Shown piece after piece: positions 32,629 to 32,930 of a stretch of DNA of 32,930 nt; the first letter of the stretch is position 1, and each line of letters opens with the position of its first letter. The notes under the pieces were generated by a model that saw only the letters and a list, made by a program, of their open reading frames with translations, searched no databases and was not told where the DNA came from. The position numbers and the translations under genes were made by a program. Origin of the DNA: Myxococcales bacterium (GTDB taxonomy: Bacteria > Myxococcota_A > Bradymonadia > UBA4248). The stretch is from assembly GCA_004554395.1 (NCBI GenBank), contig SFMP01000118.1:1-32930 (forward strand), written 5' to 3'.

Positions 32629-32826
32629 GGAGCCGTATTGAGCCCTTGGGCGAAATAGGCGTAGCCGGAGCCGTATTGAGCCCTTGGGCGAAATAGGCGT
32701 AGCCGGAGCCGTATTGAGCCCTTGGGCGAAATAGGCGACGCACAGGCCGCAAAGCGGAGCCGTATTGAGCCCTTGGGCGAAATAGGCGTAGCCGGCGCCG
32801 TATTGAGCCCTTGGGCGAAATAGGCG
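32629..32826. repeat. Five-copy array of bulged GTAT/ATA hairpins, 38-bp units
   Basis: Units start at 32629, 32667, 32705, 32756 and 32794 (period 38, with one 51-nt step). Each holds GCC-G-TATTGAGCCC-TT-GGGCGAAATA-GGC; hairpins occupy 32632-32660, 32670-32698, 32708-32736, 32759-32787 and 32797-32825. The copies are almost identical, so this array expanded recently. There is no room for a gene in this gap. Confidence 0.9.
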
Positions 32827-32865
32827 ACGAACAGACCGCAATTTGATATATTGACTGAGGATAGT

Positions 32866-32930
32866 ATGGGTATGACTCGACATGAAATTTCATCGCAAGG
32901 ATCGTATAAGATAGAGCCGTCGTTGGCGAC
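32866..32930 (+). CDS. Start of an unidentified gene, cut by the right edge
   Basis: An ATG at 32866, preceded by TGAGGA (32856-32861), opens a frame without stop to the window end (MGMTRHEISSQGSYKIEPSLA). A second ATG lies two codons later. Only about 21 residues are visible and I cannot assign a family. Confidence 0.45.
   Translation, partial: MGMTRHEISSQGSYKIEPSLA

Noticed and set aside
32629..32826. CRISPR array
   Set aside because: Spacing sequence between hairpins is also repeated and only a few bases long; no cas gene is present.
8673..32826. Integron attC array
   Set aside because: No integrase and no cassettes between hairpins, and the attC R-box sequences are not seen. The bulge and uniform orientation are only analogies.

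Overview
The window reads as one chromosomal segment of a Gram-negative bacterium. I infer a relative of the Myxococcota or Bradymonadales (the old 'Deltaproteobacteria'). The reasons are a large Bat/MoxR aerotolerance-type operon with two VWA proteins, an F1Fo operon with both b' and b subunits whose b subunit has an extra N-terminal hydrophobic segment, and a Cys-rich, calcium-repeat VWA lipoprotein of the kind common in that group. No rRNA or tRNA gene is visible, so taxonomy remains an inference.

Layout. (1) 1-4101, minus strand: a single-chain Type ISP-like restriction-modification enzyme (Mrr-type nuclease, SF2 helicase, N6-adenine methyltransferase). It runs off the left edge. Just after the methyltransferase the frame passes without a stop through a cluster of GC-rich palindromic repeats into a DUF559 (Vsr-like) endonuclease domain. 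(2) 4412-16134, plus strand: MoxR ATPase, DUF58 protein, BatD-like membrane protein, BatA, BatB, a very large BatC-like coiled-coil protein, a BatD-BatE fusion and a HEAT-repeat-like protein, mostly overlapping or closely spaced. A secreted protein of unknown function follows at 16242-17231. (3) 17509-19737: RecD2 helicase. (4) 20044-26592: F-type ATP synthase genes in the order b', b, delta, alpha, gamma, beta, epsilon. Subunits a and c are not in the window. (5) 26669-32582: a single-pass membrane protein of unknown function, a 987-residue VWA lipoprotein, a four-copy tandem array of terminator hairpins, and an ATP-grasp ligase. A new gene begins at 32866 and is cut by the right edge.

The most unusual signal is a family of about 21 short hairpins. 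Twenty lie in intergenic gaps and one lies inside the restriction gene. Their stem sequences differ and covary, but nearly all keep the same asymmetric core: GTAT on one arm faces ATA on the other, leaving one unpaired G at a fixed place in the stem. Within each cluster all copies point the same way. The second unusual signal is the in-frame DUF559/palindrome insertion in the restriction enzyme. The third is the unidirectional terminator array at 30998-31292.

How the genes work together. The 4412-16134 block looks like one membrane-anchored machine, with MoxR as AAA+ chaperone, DUF58 and BatA/BatB as VWA partners, and BatC/D/E as periplasmic or membrane scaffold. The 20044-26592 block is the catalytic and stalk part of ATP synthase, driven from a good sigma70-type promoter at 19974-20001. 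The other genes look like single transcription units; the VWA lipoprotein and the ATP-grasp gene each have a visible promoter with a 17-nt spacer.
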